A DNA stretch of 64,000 nucleotides from Telopea speciosissima (GCF_018873765.1 NC_057916.1:26335001-26399000); one strand, 5' to 3'; positions 35,044-47,409 are shown, numbered from the stretch's first letter. The notes: a model not told the origin generated them from the sequence alone. Numbers and translations: made by a program.

Positions 35044-35860
35044 CAATTTCTGGGCGTGGCTTCCAAGCCCTGTCTGGAATCGTGGATGGGGCAGCTAAGA
35101 GGTTGTGGGGTTGTGCAATCGACCCCATACCATGTGAGACCCAAGTAAACAGCAACCTTGTTGGGTTATAATCAAAAAAAAAAAAAAAGCCAGGTAGAAG
35201 AAGACGAGATTTAGGGTTTTGGAAGGAGGAGAAAAAAAAAAAAAAAATTCTGGAAATTTCAGGTTTTGAGGAAGAAGGAAGCATACCTACAAGTGTCTTG
35301 TTGGTGGAAACCGAGATTTGGAGCTCAAATCCTCAAGCCAGGAAGGAGAACCAAGATCGGACGCAGCCCTAAGTCGCCTCCGAGCCAAGGAAGAAGGAGA
35401 TAGGATGAAGAGGAAGAGGCGCGGGCTAGTTTAAACCAAGCCCCAAAGGAAAAAGAAAAGAAAAGAAAAGAGAAAAAAAAAAAATAAAAATAAAAATTTT
35501 TTTTTTTTGACTAAACCTCGCGGGTCATTGGACTCAAGGTTGGAGGCATCTGATGTTGCCTCCGATGTTGACTCCTACATGGCCAGAATTTCAGGCTGGG
35601 GCTTCAGGCTGGGTCGGACTCAAGGTCGGACTCAGGGTGACTGCCTCCGATGTTGCCTCCGACCCGCCCAGAATCTATTTTTGGGTTGATTTTCTGGTGT
35701 TTTTCTTTTCAAATCTTCCTTATCCTTTAATGTTGACTTCTCCAACATACTTTAGGGTTGACTTGTGGACGCATCATTGATGAGATGTCTTGTTTTCTTT
35801 TCTTTTGTTTAGTTTGTGCTAACGGTGCGTGGAAATCCCAAATTTGAGCAGGTGCTCGTC
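32980..35860 (+). other. Gypsy leader between primer site and gag (2.9 kb)
   Basis: Untranslated leader with an antisense ORF (33433-34451), many A runs (34849-34870, 35012-35036, 35175-35189, 35233-35247) and a second cluster of ttgcctccgat motifs (35535-35670). A TA repeat lies at about 33063-33077. One SINE-like piece may end in the A run at 35175. Confidence 0.6.
33433..34451 (-). pseudogene. Antisense ORF in the Gypsy leader, plant transposon-protein-like
   Basis: Two minus-strand frames join into one reading direction: 34451-34065 (ATG start, MALVCRSLRIMPPRLRKTRN) and 34068-33433. The first carries FYYPRLVRHFYANLRI and VKGVEISFDS, the second SEIIGVSI and YGRLLTKIFVRFGV. This layout resembles the plant-specific 'putative plant transposon protein' domain often found antisense in plant retroelements. 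A one-base shift near 34066 breaks it. Function in the element is unknown. Recognition is from memory of motif style, so moderate only. Confidence 0.55.
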
Positions 35861-38800
35861 ATGGTTAACACTCGCTCGAATGGGAACCCTTCCCCTCCGA
35901 GAGACATTAGTGGGGACGCGTCGAGTGCGGCTTTACCGGTGCCCCCTCCGGTCACCAATAGTGCGGATGCCGCCGCACTGTTGAGTAATATGCTTCGAGC
36001 CATGCAAGAAGAGCATAGGGAAGCGCAGAGGGAACAACGCCTCTTCATGCAGAACATGGCCGATCAGCTCAGGGACATTAGTAGGGAAAGGCAACAAGTG
36101 CCCCCTCCGGTACATGTGGTTCCCCCTCCTCCGGCTCCTGCTGCTGATGTTCCCCTAGCCCAAAATGCGGCCCCAGCTTGGGCCGATGCCTCCAAGTTGT
36201 TCGAGAAATTTCAGAAGCACCGCCCCCCGACCTTCTATAAGATGCCTCATGACTCCTTATTTCCGGCGACTTGGATCAGGGACCTTGAGAGGATCTTTGA
36301 GGTTCTACAATGCAATGACCTAGACAAGATAAGGTGTGCCGTGTTCCAACTCCGAGGCGACGCCGATGCTTGGTGGCGTTCGTCCAAGGAGAACTTTTGG
36401 GCCAAATACCCTAATGCTACTTGGGCACAATTTACTGAGGCCTTCTTTGAGAACTACTTCCCTCGGAACTTTCGTGACAAGAAGGAGATGGAGTTCTCGA
36501 CCTTAAGTCAAGGACCCAAGTCTGTCCTTGATTACCAACATGCGTTCGAGGATCTCTTCTATTTTGCCCCGGAGCACATGAAGGCCGAGGATGTCAAAGC
36601 AAGAAAGTTCGAGAGAGGTTTGAGGCACAGTATTAGCACTTCGATGGTGCTACACAAGTACCCCACTTATGCTGAAGTGGTGCAAGCCGCTAAGGTCATC
36701 GAAGACCAGCAGAGGGAGAATTACAGGGCTGTACAAGCTGGCAAAAGGCCCATGAGTCCTTCCGGTTTTAAGGGTCCCGGTAAGTTTCAGAGGGGATCCT
36801 ACTCTACCACCTCTCCGACTCAGTACCGCAAACTTGATGCAGCCCAGGCACCCAAGACAGCTGCAGCCCCTCATTATGGCACTCAGACTCTTACGTGCTA
36901 TAACTGCAACGAGGTCGGGCATATGATTAGAGACTGCCCCCGTGCCCGTCAGGGCAACTCTTGGCCAACTGTGTCTTCTAAGGCACCTCAAGCAAAGATA
37001 ACCGTTCGCCCTCCCCTTCCTCCTACAGCCAACAAGACTCAAGGGCGTGTGTACTCAGTCACCAATGAGGAAGCCTATGCGGATCCAGGTGTCATCACAG
37101 GTATGATTTCTGTTTGTTCCCAACCAGCGTATGTGTTGTTTGATTCGGGGGCGACGCATTCGTTTGTCTCCCCCTCTTTTGCTAAGAAGTTACCGATCAA
37201 ACCAAAGCCAATGGCCCAGAATCTGATGGTTAGTACACCAACGGGTAGTAAGATTGAACTCAACACGGTTTATGCTCCTTGCCCAGTACGTGTATGTGAT
37301 CGCGGGTTAACGGCAAGTTTGATAGTGTTGGATATGAAGGATTTCGACGTGATCTTGGGTATGGATTGGCTGTCCGCTCAGGGTGCCAATCTAATATGCG
37401 TAGAGAGGAAGATCCTGTTCAAACCAGAAGAGGGTATAGAATTTACTTTCAAGGGTATTCAACGGGAGAAACCCAAGAAGGCTATCATTTCTGCCCTTCA
37501 AGTCCAGAAGTTATTAGATGAAGGATGCCAAGGTTACCTAGCCTCTGTGGTGGATACTCAAGCCAAGATTAAGCCTATGGATGAGATAAGTGTGGTAAGG
37601 GACTTTTCGGATGTCTTCCCAGAAGATCTGACACAGTTGCCACCGGACCGTGAGACGGAGTTTATGATAGACCTAGCACCGGGTGCAGCCCCAGTATCTA
37701 AGGCTCCCTACAGGATGGCACCAATGGAATTGAAGGAGCTGCAAGAACAGCTTCGAGATCTGTTGAAGAAGGGTTTTATTAGACCTAGTGTATCTCCTTG
37801 GGGAGCACCGGTCTTATTTGTGAAGAAGAAGGACGGTAGTATGAGGTTGTGCATCGACTACCGTGAGCTCAACAAGCTTACGATCAAGAACAGATACCCT
37901 CTACCTAGGATTGATGACTTATTCGATCAGTTACAAGGTGCCAAGGTGTTTTCAAAGGTTGACCTTCGATCGGGGTACCATCAATTGAAAATCAGGGACA
38001 GCGACATCAGCAAGACAGCATTTAGATCCCGCTATGGTCATTATGAATTCTTAGTGATGTCATTCGGGTTGACTAATGCCCCGGCCGCCTTCATGGAGTT
38101 GATGAACCGGGTTTTTCATGATGTCCTGGATAAATATGTCATTGTCTTTATTGATGACATCTTGATATACTCCAAGAGTGAAGAAGAGCATGCAGATCAC
38201 CTCCGCCTAGTACTACAGCGCCTGAGGGAGAAGCAACTATATGCCAAGTTCAGTAAGTGTGACTTTTGGCTAGAGCAGGTGGCATTTCTTGGGCACCTCG
38301 TCTCTGCCAAGGGGATTGAAGTGGACCCAGGCAAGGTCAAGTCGGTAGTTGACTGGGAGACTCCCAAGAGTGTGGCAGATATCCGCAGTTTCTTGGGCCT
38401 AGCTGGCTACTATAGGAGGTTTATAGAGAACTTCTCAAAAATTTCAGCTCCTATGACTCGACTGACCCGGAAGGGAGTGAAGTTCGAGTGGTCAGATCAG
38501 TGTGAGGAGAGTTTTCAAGGACTGAAGCAGAGGTTGGTTTCCGCTCCGGTACTCACCATTCCTAACGGTACTGGGGGAATGGTAGTTTACAGTGATGCAT
38601 CGAAGATGGGCCTTGGATGCGTTCTGATGCAAGATGGGAAGGTGGTTGCTTATGCTTCTCGACAACTGAAGGATTATGAGAAGAACTACCCAACCCATGA
38701 CTTGGAGCTTGCAGCTGTGGTCTTTGCTCTGAAGATCTGGAGACACTATCTGTATGGTGAGAAGAGCGAGATCTACAGTGATCACAAGAGTCTCAAGTAC

Positions 38801-39424
38801 TTCTTCACACAAAAGGAGCTTAATATGAGACAGAGGCGATGGTTGGAGCTAATGAAGGATTATGACTGCACCATTCATTATCACCCGGGTAAGGCAAACG
38901 TGGTGGCAGATGCGCTAAGCCGGAAATCCCAAGCCCTATCTTTGGCATCTTTGGCTGTCAGCGGGAAACTGATTGAGGAAGCAAGAAAGATGGATTTGGA
39001 GTTACTAGTGGAGGGTGTTACTCTATCTTTGGCAGCCATATCAGTCCAATCAACGCTGGTGGAGAGGATACAGTCAGCTCAGACTTCTGATTTAAAATTT
39101 CAAGAAATTATTGAGGCGATCCGAGGAGACACACAGCGAGATCTGGACTTTACATTGACAGAGGGTGGTGTCCTCATGTTTAGAGACCGGCTATGTGTTC
39201 CTAGTGATGCTCAGTTGAGAAGGGTAGTTCTGGCAGAAGCCCACGACTCCCCTTATTCAATCCACCCAGGTAGCACAAAAATGTATAGGGATTTGAAAGG
39301 AAACTATTGGTGGAGCGGAATGAAGAGGGACGTGGCTGAGTTTGTAGCAAGATGTCTCACTTGTCAGCAAGTAAAGGCGGACAGGCAGCGACCCCGGCCT
39401 CTTACAGCTATTGCCCGTCCCTAA
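35861..39424 (+). CDS. Gypsy gag-pol: capsid, protease, RT, RNase H, integrase N-terminus
   Basis: ATG at 35861 ([10 protein letters not shown], typical of Tekay-like gag), 1187 codons. Gag core around residues 90-260 ([22 protein letters not shown]). CCHC knuckle [14 protein letters not shown] from about 346. Protease DSGATHSF with Asp at about 428. [24 protein letters not shown] and catalytic FIDD near 764-766. RNase [11 protein letters not shown] near 911. The integrase zinc-binding segment ([20 protein letters not shown]) closes the frame. The stop at 39422 results from a one-base shift; the integrase core follows in another frame at 39411. This is transposon machinery acting in cytoplasmic virus-like particles. 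Confidence 0.92.
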   Translation: MVNTRSNGNPSPPRDISGDASSAALPVPPPVTNSADAAALLSNMLRAMQEEHREAQREQRLFMQNMADQLRDISRERQQVPPPVHVVPPPPAPAADVPLAQNAAPAWADASKLFEKFQKHRPPTFYKMPHDSLFPATWIRDLERIFEVLQCNDLDKIRCAVFQLRGDADAWWRSSKENFWAKYPNATWAQFTEAFFENYFPRNFRDKKEMEFSTLSQGPKSVLDYQHAFEDLFYFAPEHMKAEDVKARKFERGLRHSISTSMVLHKYPTYAEVVQAAKVIEDQQRENYRAVQAGKRPMSPSGFKGPGKFQRGSYSTTSPTQYRKLDAAQAPKTAAAPHYGTQTLTCYNCNEVGHMIRDCPRARQGNSWPTVSSKAPQAKITVRPPLPPTANKTQGRVYSVTNEEAYADPGVITGMISVCSQPAYVLFDSGATHSFVSPSFAKKLPIKPKPMAQNLMVSTPTGSKIELNTVYAPCPVRVCDRGLTASLIVLDMKDFDVILGMDWLSAQGANLICVERKILFKPEEGIEFTFKGIQREKPKKAIISALQVQKLLDEGCQGYLASVVDTQAKIKPMDEISVVRDFSDVFPEDLTQLPPDRETEFMIDLAPGAAPVSKAPYRMAPMELKELQEQLRDLLKKGFIRPSVSPWGAPVLFVKKKDGSMRLCIDYRELNKLTIKNRYPLPRIDDLFDQLQGAKVFSKVDLRSGYHQLKIRDSDISKTAFRSRYGHYEFLVMSFGLTNAPAAFMELMNRVFHDVLDKYVIVFIDDILIYSKSEEEHADHLRLVLQRLREKQLYAKFSKCDFWLEQVAFLGHLVSAKGIEVDPGKVKSVVDWETPKSVADIRSFLGLAGYYRRFIENFSKISAPMTRLTRKGVKFEWSDQCEESFQGLKQRLVSAPVLTIPNGTGGMVVYSDASKMGLGCVLMQDGKVVAYASRQLKDYEKNYPTHDLELAAVVFALKIWRHYLYGEKSEIYSDHKSLKYFFTQKELNMRQRRWLELMKDYDCTIHYHPGKANVVADALSRKSQALSLASLAVSGKLIEEARKMDLELLVEGVTLSLAAISVQSTLVERIQSAQTSDLKFQEIIEAIRGDTQRDLDFTLTEGGVLMFRDRLCVPSDAQLRRVVLAEAHDSPYSIHPGSTKMYRDLKGNYWWSGMKRDVAEFVARCLTCQQVKADRQRPRPLTAIARP

Positions 39425-40439
39425 ATGGAAATGGGAGAATATTACTATGGATTTCGTAACTGGGTTACCTCGTACCCCTAGGGGTGCTGATGCCATATGG
39501 GTTGTTGTTGATCGATTGACAAAAACAGCCCACTTCATCCCTATGAAAGTCTCCTACAAGATGGATAAGCTGGCCCGTTTATACATTGATAATGTGATTC
39601 GCCTGCATGGAGTCCCAGTTAGTATCATCTCCGACCGTGACCCCAGGTTTACATCCAAGTTCTGGGGTGGGTTCCAGAAGGCCATGGGCACATTGCTGAA
39701 TTTTAGTACGGCCTTCCACCCCCAAACAGACGGGCAATCAGAGAGGACCATACAGACTTTAGAAGATATGCTCCGGGCCTGTGCCATTGACATGCAAGGC
39801 AGCTGGGATGAGCATATCTCACTCATCGAGTTTGCTTATAATAATAGTTACCAGGCTACCATTGGTATGGCACCGTTTGAAGCACAATATGGAAAGAAGT
39901 GCCGAACACCCTTGTATTGGGATGAGGTAGGTGAACGGCAAATCCTTGGCCCCGAGCTGATCCAGGCGACATGTGAGAAGGTGAACTTAATTCGTGAACG
40001 AATCAGGGCAGCCCAATCTAGACAGAAGGGTTATGCTGATTTGAGGCGAAAGGATTTGGAATTTACAGTCGGCGACAAGGTGTTTCTCAAGGTATCACCT
40101 GCTAAAGGGGTGATGCGTTTCAGTAAGAAGGGTAAACTGAGTCCGAGGTTTATCGGACCATATGAAATCCTGGCACGAATTGGACCAGTGGCTTATCGGT
40201 TAGCGCTCCCTCCATCCTTGGAAGGGGTACATGACGTATTCCATGTGTCAATGTTACGGAAGTACGTTCATGACCCAAGTCATGTTCTATCACAAGAACC
40301 ACCGGAGCTTGCAGCCGACATGTCTTACAAGGAGCAGCCTGAAAGGATTCTGGACAACAAGATTATTCGCCTTCGCAACCGACCTATCCACTATGTGAAG
40401 GTAAAATGGTGCAATCACCCGGAAGAAGAAGCATCTTAG
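39411..40439 (+). pseudogene. Gypsy integrase core and chromodomain-like tail, shifted frame
   Basis: Begins within the previous frame's end ([14 protein letters not shown]). Catalytic DDE residues are visible: MDF, then SDRDPRF, then QSERTIQ. The GPYEIL motif and VFHVSMLRKYV follow, and then a chromodomain-like segment. The frame stops at TAG (40437-40439) after EEEAS, where relatives have Trp; sense-like sequence continues to about 40520. The chromodomain-like tail of this group is thought to guide insertion to heterochromatin. Confidence 0.88.
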
Positions 40440-40515
40440 GAAGCTGAAGTCGAGATGCGGGCAAAGTACCCTTCTCTGGGTTACCTACAAGGTATGCAAA
40501 TTTCGAGGACGAAAT

Positions 40516-40534
40516 TTTTGTAAGGTGGGGAGAA
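40516..40534 (+). other. Polypurine tract (Gypsy)
   Basis: Purine-rich aaggtggggagaa directly before the 3' LTR, the expected plus-strand primer. Confidence 0.85.
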
Positions 40535-43277
40535 TGTTATACCCGCACCCGGTACCCTAATATTTTCTTTCTTTTATCCTTGTGACGTGTAGAGGGTGCT
40601 GCCATGTATGCCGGTGAGCTGTTCACAATGGTGGTCAAACCAAGCTACAAGATTGTTGACTTCGACACGGGTTTGCCAGTCGAGGAAAGATTCCTCAATC
40701 GGGAGTGGGGAAAATTCATCGACGGTGATTTCATCGACTACCCTCCAAGTACCAGTCCCAAGAGTGAGGAGTATCGGGCAGCACACCCCGTATCGCCCTA
40801 CTTAGACACTTCACTTGGTGACGAACTTAGCGTCGCGGTGGGAAAACTCTTCGGGATCACAGAGGTTGCACCTTGACGTGACAGGGGTAAGTGGTTGACC
40901 AAATTTTTGTTGTGTGTTTACTGCCCCCTCAAAGCCCTCGAAGTGTGGCCCAAAGGCCCTGACCCCTTATGGTGGGAACCACCTTCCTACTCGCATCGGA
41001 TGCAAGGTTACTGGCTGCCTCCGACCTTGCATCCAATGCTGCTGACAAGGACCCTTGTGAGTGAGACCCTGTGGCTAAGGTGCTATTGGTGCCCTGCCAT
41101 GTTTGACCCTACCCAAATAGACCCTAGGGTGCACTTATGAGGCCTTATCCTTATAGGCCATTAATAGTGGTTTTCTATAAGAGAGAGGTGGGTAGGACTA
41201 TTCATTAGTCTTGGCTCATTTCTATCTAACCTAACCTAACCGTGCTTGAGAAGGGAGTTATGAGGAGAGAGGGCTAGCAAGGAGAAGGAAGGGAAGAAGA
41301 AGAAGGAAACTGCGAGTTTGGAGCTTAAAGAGGGCACCTCGAGTGTACCTCAAACCAGGTGAGCCAAGTGCCCTTTTCCCCCTTTCTTCTCTCCTCCCCC
41401 TTGCTCGTTTGAGCTTGGGTGGTTCGTTGGTTGCAGCCCCAAGTTGGGGTTTTTTTTTTCCTTTTGAAACCCAAAGGGGTAGCTTGAACCATGTTTGGTT
41501 TCCCCTTGTAGGATGCTATCCTACTTTCCCTACATCCCTTGGGATCTCCAACTGGGTCTCTCGACCTAAGGTTCCAACCACCTAGGAACCCCAAATCTGG
41601 ACTCGGAGTTGTTGGCTCCTTTAAACCCCCCTTAGATCTTTAGGTGTTGGGTGTTTCTAAGACCCAAATAGACTCCAAGACACCCCCTCCCTAGTCCCTT
41701 GAGGCTTAGAGAACCAAATGGGACAACCCTGGGCTTTTAAGACCTTGAAATCGCACTTGGGTTGCATCGGAGGCAAGTCTGTGTGCCTCCGATGTTGCCT
41801 CCGATGTGGTCTGAGCCTGCAGAAAAGGTCGGAGGCAAGGTCGGAGGCAAGCCTGCTGAGTCCGATGTTGCCTCCGACATGGTTTTCAAGGCCTAGAACT
41901 TATGCAAACTGCGAGGCTTTTCATTGAGGCCTCTCCTACACTCTCTCATACTCTTATTCACTTCGTAGGCGCCAACACTTGTGCTGGGGGTGATCTCGTG
42001 CGAGGAATCGTTACACTTAATCAAATTCCTAATTCAAGTAAACGGTGAGTGGGTTTGGGTATCTGTTTGAGCTTGTTTACTATTGTTTATTCATGCATTT
42101 ATAAATTATATTATGACATTATCATTCAAGCATGATTGCATATTTGCATTTATTCTTATTTGATGATGATAATTGATTAAGATGATATGGATTTGTGTTG
42201 GGTTACGGTGCCAGGAAGTACTGGCACCGGAACCCCCGAATTACGTGGAATTGTATATTGCATCTCATTCTTGTCTGTATGCGCCGTGTTGTGCTGGTAA
42301 TGGGTGTTAGATGGAATGGGACGTTGACACACCCGGATGTACCTCTCAACACGATAGGATTCATGTAGTATATCTGTGGTTAGGCTCAGTTCCCTATGCT
42401 ACGACCCTTACCAACAGGGGTTTAGGTGTTGGGTAGCGAGCCTTGCTGTGGAGAGTTAGAGAGGCCAGGCCGGGGTAGTAATGGTTATCGGGTCTGCCTC
42501 TGGGTGGTGATGACTACGACCGGCGCGGGCTCCATAGTAATAATTGAGGTTGCATTGTGGTGAGAATGGAAGGATCCACAGTGTCTTCCCGAGTTATTGC
42601 AGTAGCATATACCCATTGACTTAGCATTGTGTGTTAGGTGGTAAATGAATTAATAATGGCATGCACCATGGACTATTTGTGATTGTGTGATTGTGTGATT
42701 GTGCATCCCCTTTTCTCTCTCACTGGCTCGGTGGAGCTAACCCCTCTTGTGCACACCTTTTTAGGTGAGGCTGCAGGAGATGCTTATTTTGCAGGACTCG
42801 AGGTTCAGGCCTCGGAGTACGATGATATCGGTACAGAGGACCCTGAGGCCGTGACCGAGGAGCACGGTGATGGGTGTCCTTGTGACGACTGCGCCTACGG
42901 GCCGTATTGATACATGGGACGTGTTCCCTTCTTTTGTCTTTTTGGGGCCGCGTGCCTTGTATAAACATTTATTGCTATACTTGTTTTGGGGTAGTTATGC
43001 TATGGTCATTCGGGATATCCATCCAAACTATTTATGTATCTTTTAACCGTATGAACATGAGGTAATTACTACAAACGCTTCCGCTTATTTTATGATCGTT
43101 GGAAATGGAATATTCCTTGCCTTTTGTACTCTGAATCTTATGGTATGTTCTTTTAGACTAAGACTGTGCGTTGGGACACTGCAAATCGTGATTCTGGTAG
43201 TCTTATGGGACGACACGTATCGTCCTAGTCACCCCTTTATCATTAGTTTATTCCTCAAACGGGATGGGGGCGTGACA
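40535..43277 (+). repeat. 3' LTR of Gypsy element (2743 bp)
   Basis: Direct copy of 30224-32964. It keeps a 75-codon open frame at 42683-42910 that is broken in the 5' LTR by several one-base gaps. Confidence 0.95.
40604..40876 (+). CDS. 90-aa ORF of unknown function inside the 3' LTR
   Basis: Second copy of the 30293-30565 ORF, with the same predicted protein (ends FGITEVAP). Lies 69 bp into the LTR. No family recognised. Confidence 0.35.
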   Translation: MYAGELFTMVVKPSYKIVDFDTGLPVEERFLNREWGKFIDGDFIDYPPSTSPKSEEYRAAHPVSPYLDTSLGDELSVAVGKLFGITEVAP

Positions 43278-44549
43278 GGGCGAAATGACCTCCCTACCCC
43301 ACAAAAAGCCGAATTTCACCCTCAAGATGCCAGCGTGCGCGTTTTCATTAGTTGCCACATGCATGTGGCCCTTGCGCTCCCCCACATAGAACGATCTCCC
43401 CAAAAGAAAATTGAATATGAGGAGAGAGATAGAAACAAATCATTGTATCATCATGATTTTTTTGTTTTGTTATGTTTTTTTTTTTTTTTTTCTTTTCTTG
43501 GCATCTAAACATAATCTAAGAGGTAGGGCCATCCTTTGTTCATGTTTCTATTTTGAGCCAAGTGAACTCTTCCATAGTTCCCCACAAATAAAAATCACTT
43601 GGATTAAGATGGTCACTAATGATTTTGTGCATAGACAAGTATTGGAAGTTATCGGATGGGGGTCATGTGTTTACTTTGTGATGATAGTTTTGATCATATG
43701 ACGGGTGTTGTAGGATGTGCATGTGCTTTATTGGTTGATTCTCAATTTGTAGTTGCATATGTAAATCACATTTTTGTTGGGAGACCACAACAGTCAAAGA
43801 TACGAGGGTAGGGTAACTGTTGGTGGCCACGGCTCTAAATCAAAATTTTCAGATTCAAAGTTACAAATTGAACCTCACGCAGTATAAGGTATTCAAATCA
43901 AACATCACAAATAGGGTTTAGGTTTACCTCTTTAGTACCGCAAACGAAGCACCTCCAACGATTTGCAACACTTGAACACTTGTAGAAGTGGGAATCAATC
44001 TCCATCCAATGCTTTGACAGAGAAGAATGCAACAGAATCAACCCTTGAACGATAGCAACACCCAACAATTGGAGAGAGATAAGAAGAAGAAGAGGAGAAT
44101 GTGTGATTTTGGATTGGAAGAGTTTTGGCTCTTTCAAATGGAAATGAACTAATGACAATAACACTTTTTCCGTCATCCTTAGGCTATTAAATAATTTAAA
44201 TAGATGCCTTTCTTTCTTCAGATTATCGCAGTCTTACTCATAAAGCTAATTAATCATAATTACCTATAAAGATACCTTATTATGTTAATCGTTATAAAAT
44301 TCATATTGATAGAAAATATTACTTATAGGTCCATTCATTTTATAATATCTCACAATGGATTTCAAAACATGAAATTAAATTAGTGTCACTACCTTAGTCT
44401 ACTGAACAGTTATCATAGAACATACTGACCACTGGACTGCAAAAAAAAGCGACAAAACATTTATGAAATATGATTATTACATTTACACATAATACTTTTA
44501 TAAATTCTTTGCAAACACTTAATAATTAAATCTAGATATGGTGATCAAA
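43278..44549. other. Intergenic between Gypsy element and F-box gene
   Basis: AT-rich DNA with a T run at about 43477-43491. No gene or clear repeat seen. Confidence 0.45.
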
Positions 44550-44720
44550 TTTTTGCCGCTGCATAATTTCTTAGGGCCATCCGCCTAAGGCTCGTTAGGG
44601 TCTAGAAGCTCCCGGTTTGTACGTGGCACGGAGTCATATATGAGCCCCGGAGGGATTTAATTGGCCTAAAGTCGAATACCCCTCTTATCTCCAAAAAATA
44701 AAAAAAAAAAAAAAAAAAAA
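44550..44720 (+). repeat. SINE-like element with poly(A) tail
   Basis: Ends in a 20-base A run (44700-44720) after cgaatacccctcttatctcc, a phrase similar to aataccccctcttactacc near 11083. GC-richer than the flanks. The head is not clearly tRNA-like, so the class is uncertain. Confidence 0.35.
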
Positions 44721-45811
44721 TCTAAATATGGTATCAGCGTATCCGCCTACGGAGTTTGACACAACTCGGTTCAAGTTCAACCCAAACCTGCTACTTGGGT
44801 CTTGGGGCCTGTGCTTCGTCTGGAACTGCGAGAGGGAGAAAGCATAGACGGATCCCACCATCTCCTCCTGTTCGGAAAATAAATCATTCTGATTCCAATT
44901 CTGCCCTTTTATCTTCAAGGCGTCTAAAATTTTGACTCCTCCTGCTTAGTTTCATCTTTTCTTCGCCATCGTCTTCGTTCGAGGTTGGTTACTAGTGTGG
45001 ATCGCCGTTTTTCTCTCTTTGTAGTCTTTGGTGTGGCTTCGATCAATTTTGATTTGCTCCGGATTTATTGAACACCCATTGTTTTAAATGCCCGAGATCA
45101 TTGGAGTTTGAATTATTTGGCAATTCGATCGATTAGTTCTGGGTTTCTGACGATCTTTGACTTATTAGTCTGCTGGTGAGATCTCCCAAAATGCTAGATT
45201 TTCACTTTTATTGGAATTTTGTCAGTTAGAGAAGTGTTTGGAGCATCTGCTCTTTCTTCAATATAATGAATTGATTAGAAACGGGGTTGATCAATTGGTT
45301 CTAAAGTTCATGAATTCTGGTTCACTCAAATATCATTTCCTTGACGTTCCGACTTCCCTGTGATAAGCGGTTGCTGGGTTTAAGCATCCGCGGCTTTTTG
45401 CATTGGGTATTGAATTTCTTTTCTGTGGGGTTGCTTGATTTCTGATGTTTCGATTTTCACCCAAAAATGCCTGGAATATTTGTTAACATATAAATGCAAC
45501 TGAATTACTTCGGCGAAACCCAGATACTGGGAAATCGATAGGAAAGAGTTGTTTTGAATGCTTAATGGCCTGGGTAATCCTTTGATTTTGAAAACTTGGA
45601 GTTAATCTTGCCAATTTCCTTCCCCAAGATCCGCGACTGGAATCAGGTGAATCACAGTCTCAATTTTATCGACCAATCATGAGCCTAAATGGTGGATTTT
45701 ATCTCTGTTGGTTAAGTGAAATTCTACTAAAGTTTTGAAGCTTCATGGAGTCTGATAGAATCAGTAAGGTTAGTATTTTGCAGAGTTATTATTCGGTTAT
45801 TTCTGTTGATT
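44721..45811 (+). promoter_or_regulatory. Promoter and 5' leader of the F-box/LRR gene
   Basis: CT-rich stretches (44930-45020) look like a plant leader. A probable acceptor, gtattttgcag at 45773-45783, lies 28 bp before the ATG. An upstream ATG at 45745 opens a 70-codon frame overlapping the main start out of frame. If the acceptor is used, that ATG is removed with a leader intron. No TATA box could be assigned with confidence. Confidence 0.4.
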
Positions 45812-47071
45812 ATGGAGTGCCTTCCTGTCGAAGTCATTGGAAACATACTTTCCCGGCTTGGAGCTGCAAGGGATGTGGTGATTGCCTCTGCAACTTGCCG
45901 GAAGTGGAGAGAAGCCTTCCGGAATCACCTCGATACCCTTTCATTCAACTCCAATGATTGGCCTGTTTATCATGATCTCACTACTGGTCGACTGGAGATC
46001 CTAATAACCCAAACAATATTCCAGACCAGGGGTTTGCAGTGCTTGTCTATTTTTATGGACGATGTTGATGAGTTCTCAGCAGCTCCAGTAATTGCTTGGC
46101 TTATGTATACGAGAGAAACCTTGCGTCAACTGTTGTATAATGTTGGTACTACCCCAAATGTTAACATTCTTGAAAAGTGTGGTAGGCAGAAGCTGGAAGT
46201 GTTAGATTTGGCTCATAATTCCATCACTGGGGTTGAACCCAGTTACCAGAGATTCCCTTGCCTGAAATCCCTGTCTCTGAGTTATGTCAGTATCTCTGCA
46301 TTGGATCTAAGCCTTCTGCTCACTGCATGCCCCAAGATTGAATTCTTGTCCCTTGTCAATCCAGAAATTGCCATGTCAGATTCTCAGGAGGCAACAATGG
46401 AGCTTAGCAGTCCTACATTGAAGAAATTATATGTTGAAGCAATCAGTTTGGACAAGTTTATACTGGAGGCGGACAGTCTCGAGAGTTTGAATCTAAAAGA
46501 TTGCACCTTAGAGTATTTTGACATCATTGGCAAGGGTACCTTGAAGTATCTCAAGATTGATGATGTCAGTGTGCTCCATCTCGAAATTGAGAGTACTGAG
46601 AATCTTGAGGTTATAGATCTCAGCAGCTTCACGATCATATGGCCAAAGTTCTACCAAATGATCTCAAGATCATCAAAATTGAGAAGGCTTCGGCTTTGGG
46701 GTGTGGTATTCGATGACGAGGAAGAGATTGTGGATTTGGAAACGATTGCTGTTTGCTTTCCTCAGCTAAGCCATCTATCCATGAGTTATGATTTAAGAGA
46801 TGGATTGCTTAACTATGGCTTGCAAGGGCCTACACAGCTGGAAAATGTTGCTGTATTGGAACTTGGGTGGACTGTAATTAGTGATCTCTTTTCTCAGTGG
46901 GTTGCTGGACTGCTTGAGAGGTGCCCTAATCTTAAGAAGTTGGTCATCCATGGGATTGTTTCAGAGGCCAAGTCACATGAAGAATGCCATATGTTGGCCA
47001 ATTTTACCTCGTCCATTGTTCGGCTTATGAGGAAATATATGCGTGTTGAGGTGCAGTTTGAGTACGAATAG
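45812..47071 (+). CDS. F-box/LRR-repeat protein, At1g67190-like
   Basis: 419 codons in one exon, first ATG at 45812 (MECLPVEVIGNILSRLG). Residues 1-45 are the F-box (LPVEVIGNILSRL, then ASATCRKWREAF), which binds SKP1/ASK in an SCF ubiquitin ligase. The remainder is a leucine-rich repeat array with regular L-x-x-L-x-L steps, e.g. LEVLDLAHNSI, LKSLSLSYVSI, LESLNLKDC, LRRLRLW. The ends VIASATCRKWRE and MRVEVQFEYE agree with Arabidopsis At1g67190, also 419 aa. Target proteins are not known to me. The gene appears intact: no stops, and the family length. Confidence 0.93.
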   Translation: MECLPVEVIGNILSRLGAARDVVIASATCRKWREAFRNHLDTLSFNSNDWPVYHDLTTGRLEILITQTIFQTRGLQCLSIFMDDVDEFSAAPVIAWLMYTRETLRQLLYNVGTTPNVNILEKCGRQKLEVLDLAHNSITGVEPSYQRFPCLKSLSLSYVSISALDLSLLLTACPKIEFLSLVNPEIAMSDSQEATMELSSPTLKKLYVEAISLDKFILEADSLESLNLKDCTLEYFDIIGKGTLKYLKIDDVSVLHLEIESTENLEVIDLSSFTIIWPKFYQMISRSSKLRRLRLWGVVFDDEEEIVDLETIAVCFPQLSHLSMSYDLRDGLLNYGLQGPTQLENVAVLELGWTVISDLFSQWVAGLLERCPNLKKLVIHGIVSEAKSHEECHMLANFTSSIVRLMRKYMRVEVQFEYE

Positions 47072-47409
47072 AAAATCTGTGAAAATGGCTTTGGTGAGTT
47101 TTGAATTATATCCAGCACTAGTTATATAAGGCGGTAAACTGTGCTACATGTAGTGTCTTAGCTCTCTTCTCTTTTGTGTATCTGAACTAAATATGTTGCC
47201 TGAACAATTGTAAATTAATGTTAATTTTTTGTGAAAGAGACTTGTTTTGAGCTCATTATGCTTGTGATCCAACTCTTTCATCCATTCCATTTACAACAAT
47301 TCTAATTTTAGTTTTACATATTATTTTTCTCCAAAATCCTTGTGTACATGTATGTTGTTTCTTTTGAGCTTGTTTTGTTTCTGGGGTTGTTAATTAATAT
47401 TTGACTTAT
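47072..47409 (+). other. 3' UTR and flank of the F-box gene
   Basis: AT-rich sequence after the stop with T-rich elements near 47220-47240. No other feature. Confidence 0.4.

Larger units (their letters stand above)
30224..43277 (+). mobile_element. Gypsy LTR retrotransposon, Tekay/Del-like chromovirus (13.05 kb)
   Basis: LTRs 30224-32964 and 40535-43277 (TGTTATACCC to CGTGACA) flank a primer site, a long leader, gag-pol and a polypurine tract. The perfect target duplication gggcg sits at 30219-30223 and 43278-43282, so this is one intact insertion. Domain order RT-RNase H-integrase marks Gypsy. The integrase ends with a GPYEIL motif and a chromodomain-like tail (LDNKIIRLRNRPI, VKVKW), which places it in the Tekay/Del chromoviruses. 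LTRs are about 99 percent alike by eye. A frameshift near 39400 and a stop at 40437 make the copy non-autonomous. Confidence 0.95.
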
